A DNA stretch of 8,353 bases from an uncultured Lachnospiraceae bacterium (GTDB taxonomy: Bacteria; Bacillota; Clostridia; Lachnospirales; Lachnospiraceae). The stretch covers positions 1-8,353 of the forward strand of contig CALGGH010000146.1 in the NCBI GenBank assembly GCA_937916415.1. Direction: 5' to 3'. Positions within the stretch are counted from its first letter, which is position 1. Every line of letters begins with the position of its first letter. Positions 6,608-8,353 of this stretch are shown here, piece after piece. Made by a program: the position numbers and the translations under genes. Below the pieces are notes generated by a model. The model was not told the origin of the DNA and did no database searches. It saw nothing but the letters and a program-made list of their open reading frames with translations.

Positions 6608-6636
6608 ATTTATGCATTTGTTGCATTGTTGAAAAT
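6597..6636. repeat. Inverted repeat, possible operator or 3' hairpin of the ATPase gene
   Basis: ATTTTCAACAA (6597-6607) and TTGTTGAAAAT (6626-6636) are perfect 11-bp inverted copies separated by 18 bp. A second, overlapping pair is AACAAAT (6603-6609) with ATTTGTT (6616-6622), so two mutually exclusive folds exist. No T run follows on either strand, so a standard terminator is unlikely. It lies 65 bp after the ATPase stop codon and about 80 bp before the frameshifted gene. Confidence 0.65.
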
Positions 6637-6701
6637 TAATAGTTCCAAGTTATCCCAGTCAAAAGGCGGAACTACTCCAGACATGTAGACAGGCTACGTA
6701 A

Positions 6702-8090
6702 TCACGAAAATAAATCGTCCAGCCCCAGCAAAACTGCATCATCCTCTGCAGCATGCCTGACAACCGAATCCTCATATCCCGATTTGCTAACAAAGTATAT
6801 ATATTTTTCTTCAATGCCAGGAAATGCTAACATTGCAGTTTTTAAATCTTCGTACTCTGAATGTGGCATCTTAGAATTTGTAAATTTACATTCCACGAAT
6901 ATTCCTTTCTTACCGGTTTTGTCAATCATAAGTATATCTACATCATCCTGTGCCTTGATATGTATGTTATTTCCCCACCATTTTCCCATATAAAAAGGTA
7001 TAAATGGAAGTTCATTATTTTTAGCCTTCCTCACGAAATACTCAAGACATATTTCCTCAAAGGCTTCTCCCATATAATCGGAAATTCCATCCATGATTTC
7101 TTTTGAAGCTGCATTCGCACCAAGCATTTCATAGTATGCATTATTGGTGAACTCATATCTAAACCAAAAGCGAAAGAAATTGTCTGTCAGCTTATATATC
7201 CCTTTACGGCTCACTTCACTTTCTCCGCAGGGAACCTTCTTCTCTACCAGACGCATCGTCTGTAATACAATTAAGTATTTAGAGACTTTACTTTTATCTT
7301 CGTGAATATAATCAGATATTTCCTGTACCTTGTTTCTCCCACCAGCTATTGCACTTAAAATACTGTTATATACATTAGGGTCTCTAAGCTCCGCTTTTAA
7401 TAAATTTGAAGGTTCTTCGTTCAAATATGATCCCTTCTTTATGATTTTATTTGATATATTTTCTTCAATTGACAGTTTATCGTCAAAGGCTTCCAGATAT
7501 CTGGGTACTCCTCCGAGGATTCCATAAGCTATCAATTTCTGTTCATTTGTATATGACGGATAAAAAAGACTGCTTTCCAAATAGTCAAAGGGAGTAACTT
7601 CCATGCTTGAAGTCTGTCTGTCGTGCAATGGGCTTTTGTTACCCATTATATCCGATTCCATAAAGCTGACTGATGATCCGCACAGAATCAAAAATATGTT
7701 TTTGTTCTTTTTCCACAGATGATCAATTGTATGCTGCAATATGGATTTAATAGTAGGATTCTCTTCCGCTATAAAAGGAAATTCATCTATGATAATCAGA
7801 GTCCTCTCACTTACCTTTTTATCAATATATTCAAAAGCCTCTTTCCATCCTTCAAATGATGAAATGAACATTCCATCTAATTTCATCTGTACCATCTTTG
7901 AAAAATCTTGCAAATTAAGCGCATCATTTTTTTCCTGCGCAGGAAAGAATATAGCATTTTTATCTTTTGAAAACTCCTGTAACAGAGTCGTCTTTCCGAC
8001 TCTTCGTCTGCCATACATAACCAGGTACTCAAATGCAGAACTATTGTATAATGAATTTAAAATACTAACTTCTTCTAATCGTCCAATCAT
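6702..8090 (-). CDS. AAA-family P-loop ATPase with DUF234-type nuclease-like C-terminus
   Basis: The 462-aa protein has the layout of the archaeal-type ATPase family (PF01637) with a DUF234-like tail (PF03008). The N-terminal ATPase shows the MIGRLEEVSIL opening, Walker A GRRRVGKTT (27-35), Walker B LIIIDE (98-103), CGSSVSFM (136-143, sensor-1 region) and the family's GGVPRYLEAF (192-201). A winged-helix-like segment follows at about 250-300 (VQEISDYIHEDKSKVSKYL). The C-terminal part carries DDVDILMID and, 15 residues after Asp384, FVECKF, giving the D...ExK pattern of PD-(D/E)XK nuclease folds (about Asp384, Glu399, Lys401). The biological role of bacterial members is poorly defined; activity on nucleic acid is inference. 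ATG 8090 is preferred because AAGGAG lies 6 nt upstream; a GTG at 8105 would add five residues that encode that very site. No signal peptide or membrane helix is visible. The gene is AT-rich compared with purL and has no linked partner, suggesting horizontal acquisition. Confidence 0.92.
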   Translation of the reverse strand: MIGRLEEVSILNSLYNSSAFEYLVMYGRRRVGKTTLLQEFSKDKNAIFFPAQEKNDALNLQDFSKMVQMKLDGMFISSFEGWKEAFEYIDKKVSERTLIIIDEFPFIAEENPTIKSILQHTIDHLWKKNKNIFLILCGSSVSFMESDIMGNKSPLHDRQTSSMEVTPFDYLESSLFYPSYTNEQKLIAYGILGGVPRYLEAFDDKLSIEENISNKIIKKGSYLNEEPSNLLKAELRDPNVYNSILSAIAGGRNKVQEISDYIHEDKSKVSKYLIVLQTMRLVEKKVPCGESEVSRKGIYKLTDNFFRFWFRYEFTNNAYYEMLGANAASKEIMDGISDYMGEAFEEICLEYFVRKAKNNELPFIPFYMGKWWGNNIHIKAQDDVDILMIDKTGKKGIFVECKFTNSKMPHSEYEDLKTAMLAFPGIEEKYIYFVSKSGYEDSVVRHAAEDDAVLLGLDDLFS

Positions 8091-8148
8091 TACGCTCTCC
8101 TTCACTTCTTTATTACCACATACGTCTCGCGTTATTTTTACTACGCAT

Positions 8149-8169
8149 AAGTAGTCTACTTAACAGTAG
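8149..8169. promoter_or_regulatory. Overlapping palindromes at the ATPase transcription start (candidate operator)
   Basis: AAGTAG-T-CTACTT (8149-8161) is a perfect palindrome, and CTACT-TAAC-AGTAG (8156-8169) overlaps it. The second overlaps the -10 hexamer at 8168-8173, and the pair covers the expected start of transcription. A dimeric repressor bound here would block the promoter. The repeats could also form alternative hairpins at the RNA 5' end. Confidence 0.5.
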
Positions 8170-8196
8170 TATATTTTAGATAGTAAAAGATGTCAA
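8168..8196 (-). promoter_or_regulatory. Near-consensus promoter of the ATPase gene
   Basis: On the minus strand a perfect TTGACA (8196-8191) is followed after 17 bp by TATACT (8173-8168), matching 6 of 6 and 5 of 6 consensus positions. Transcription would start near 8161, leaving a leader of about 70 nt before ATG 8090. The spacer and flanks are AT-rich. This is the strongest promoter in the window. Confidence 0.8.
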
Positions 8197-8203
8197 TCCA
8201 AAT

Positions 8204-8276
8204 AACAAAACCTCTAAGGACATGTCAAAGAGCAAAATAATCTTCTCATCTTTTGACATTCCCCAGAGGATTTGTT
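8204..8276. repeat. Long imperfect hairpin upstream of the ATPase promoter
   Basis: The outer arms 8204-8215 and 8265-8276 match at 11 of 12 positions (AACAAAACCTCT form). The inner arms ATGTCAAAGA (8222-8231) and TCTTTTGACAT (8249-8259) match with a one-base bulge, around a 17-nt loop. T-rich sequence follows the outer stem on both strands, so it could be a bidirectional terminator separating this gene from one beyond the window; a small transposable-element remnant is also possible. No gene is visible from 8277 to 8353. Confidence 0.55.
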
Positions 8277-8353
8277 TTGCGGTAATCAAGGCGCTTAAAA
8301 ATTTACGCGTTTACACTAAGGCTCATTTAGGGAAGTAACTACTATTATCACTT

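Noticed and set aside
7741..8154. 137-codon plus-strand frame opposite the ATPase gene
   Set aside because: It is antisense to the Walker A and B coding region, low in complexity, and lacks a family signature.

Overview
The window looks like part of a Firmicutes chromosome, most likely a Clostridia/Lachnospiraceae relative. The evidence is a long single-chain FGAM synthase, a QueH-type queuosine enzyme, Shine-Dalgarno-rich starts and moderately GC-rich coding. The species assignment is an inference from family resemblance; no search could be run. All convincing genes lie on the minus strand.

Region 1 (about 1-5360) reads as core genome. In transcription order it holds a candidate promoter and leader hairpin (5271-5355), a small conserved-looking gene of unknown function (4775-5254), purL (789-4592) and queH (733 down to the window edge, missing only its last residues). 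Spacing and direction suggest one transcription unit. A 154-bp, almost perfectly symmetric palindromic element (4621-4774) sits between the small gene and purL. It begins immediately after the small gene's TAA stop codon and is flanked by a direct TTA (TAA on the coding strand), as expected of a MITE-like insertion that duplicated the stop codon. Removing it restores a 25-bp spacing between the two genes. purL and queH make metabolic products (purines, and queuosine in tRNA); nothing shows what the small gene does.

Region 2 (about 5360-6700) looks like a decayed junction. It holds a 24-base stretch resembling the 5' half of a tRNA, running into two hairpins, the second a terminator-like palindrome with a T run. 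A low-confidence 111-codon ORF follows, then a gene apparently broken by a single-base frameshift (6519-5913), with two hydrophobic N-terminal segments and a soluble C-terminal part. An inverted repeat overlaps its possible promoter.

Region 3 (about 6700-8353) is visibly AT-rich and carries one intact gene, a predicted P-loop ATPase with a winged-helix-like segment and a PD-(D/E)XK nuclease-like C-terminus (DUF234-type). It has a TTGACA-N17-TATACT promoter with overlapping palindromes at the expected transcription start, and a long imperfect hairpin further upstream. Base composition and lack of metabolic neighbours suggest a horizontally acquired accessory gene.

No CRISPR array, intact transposase, rRNA or complete tRNA was seen.
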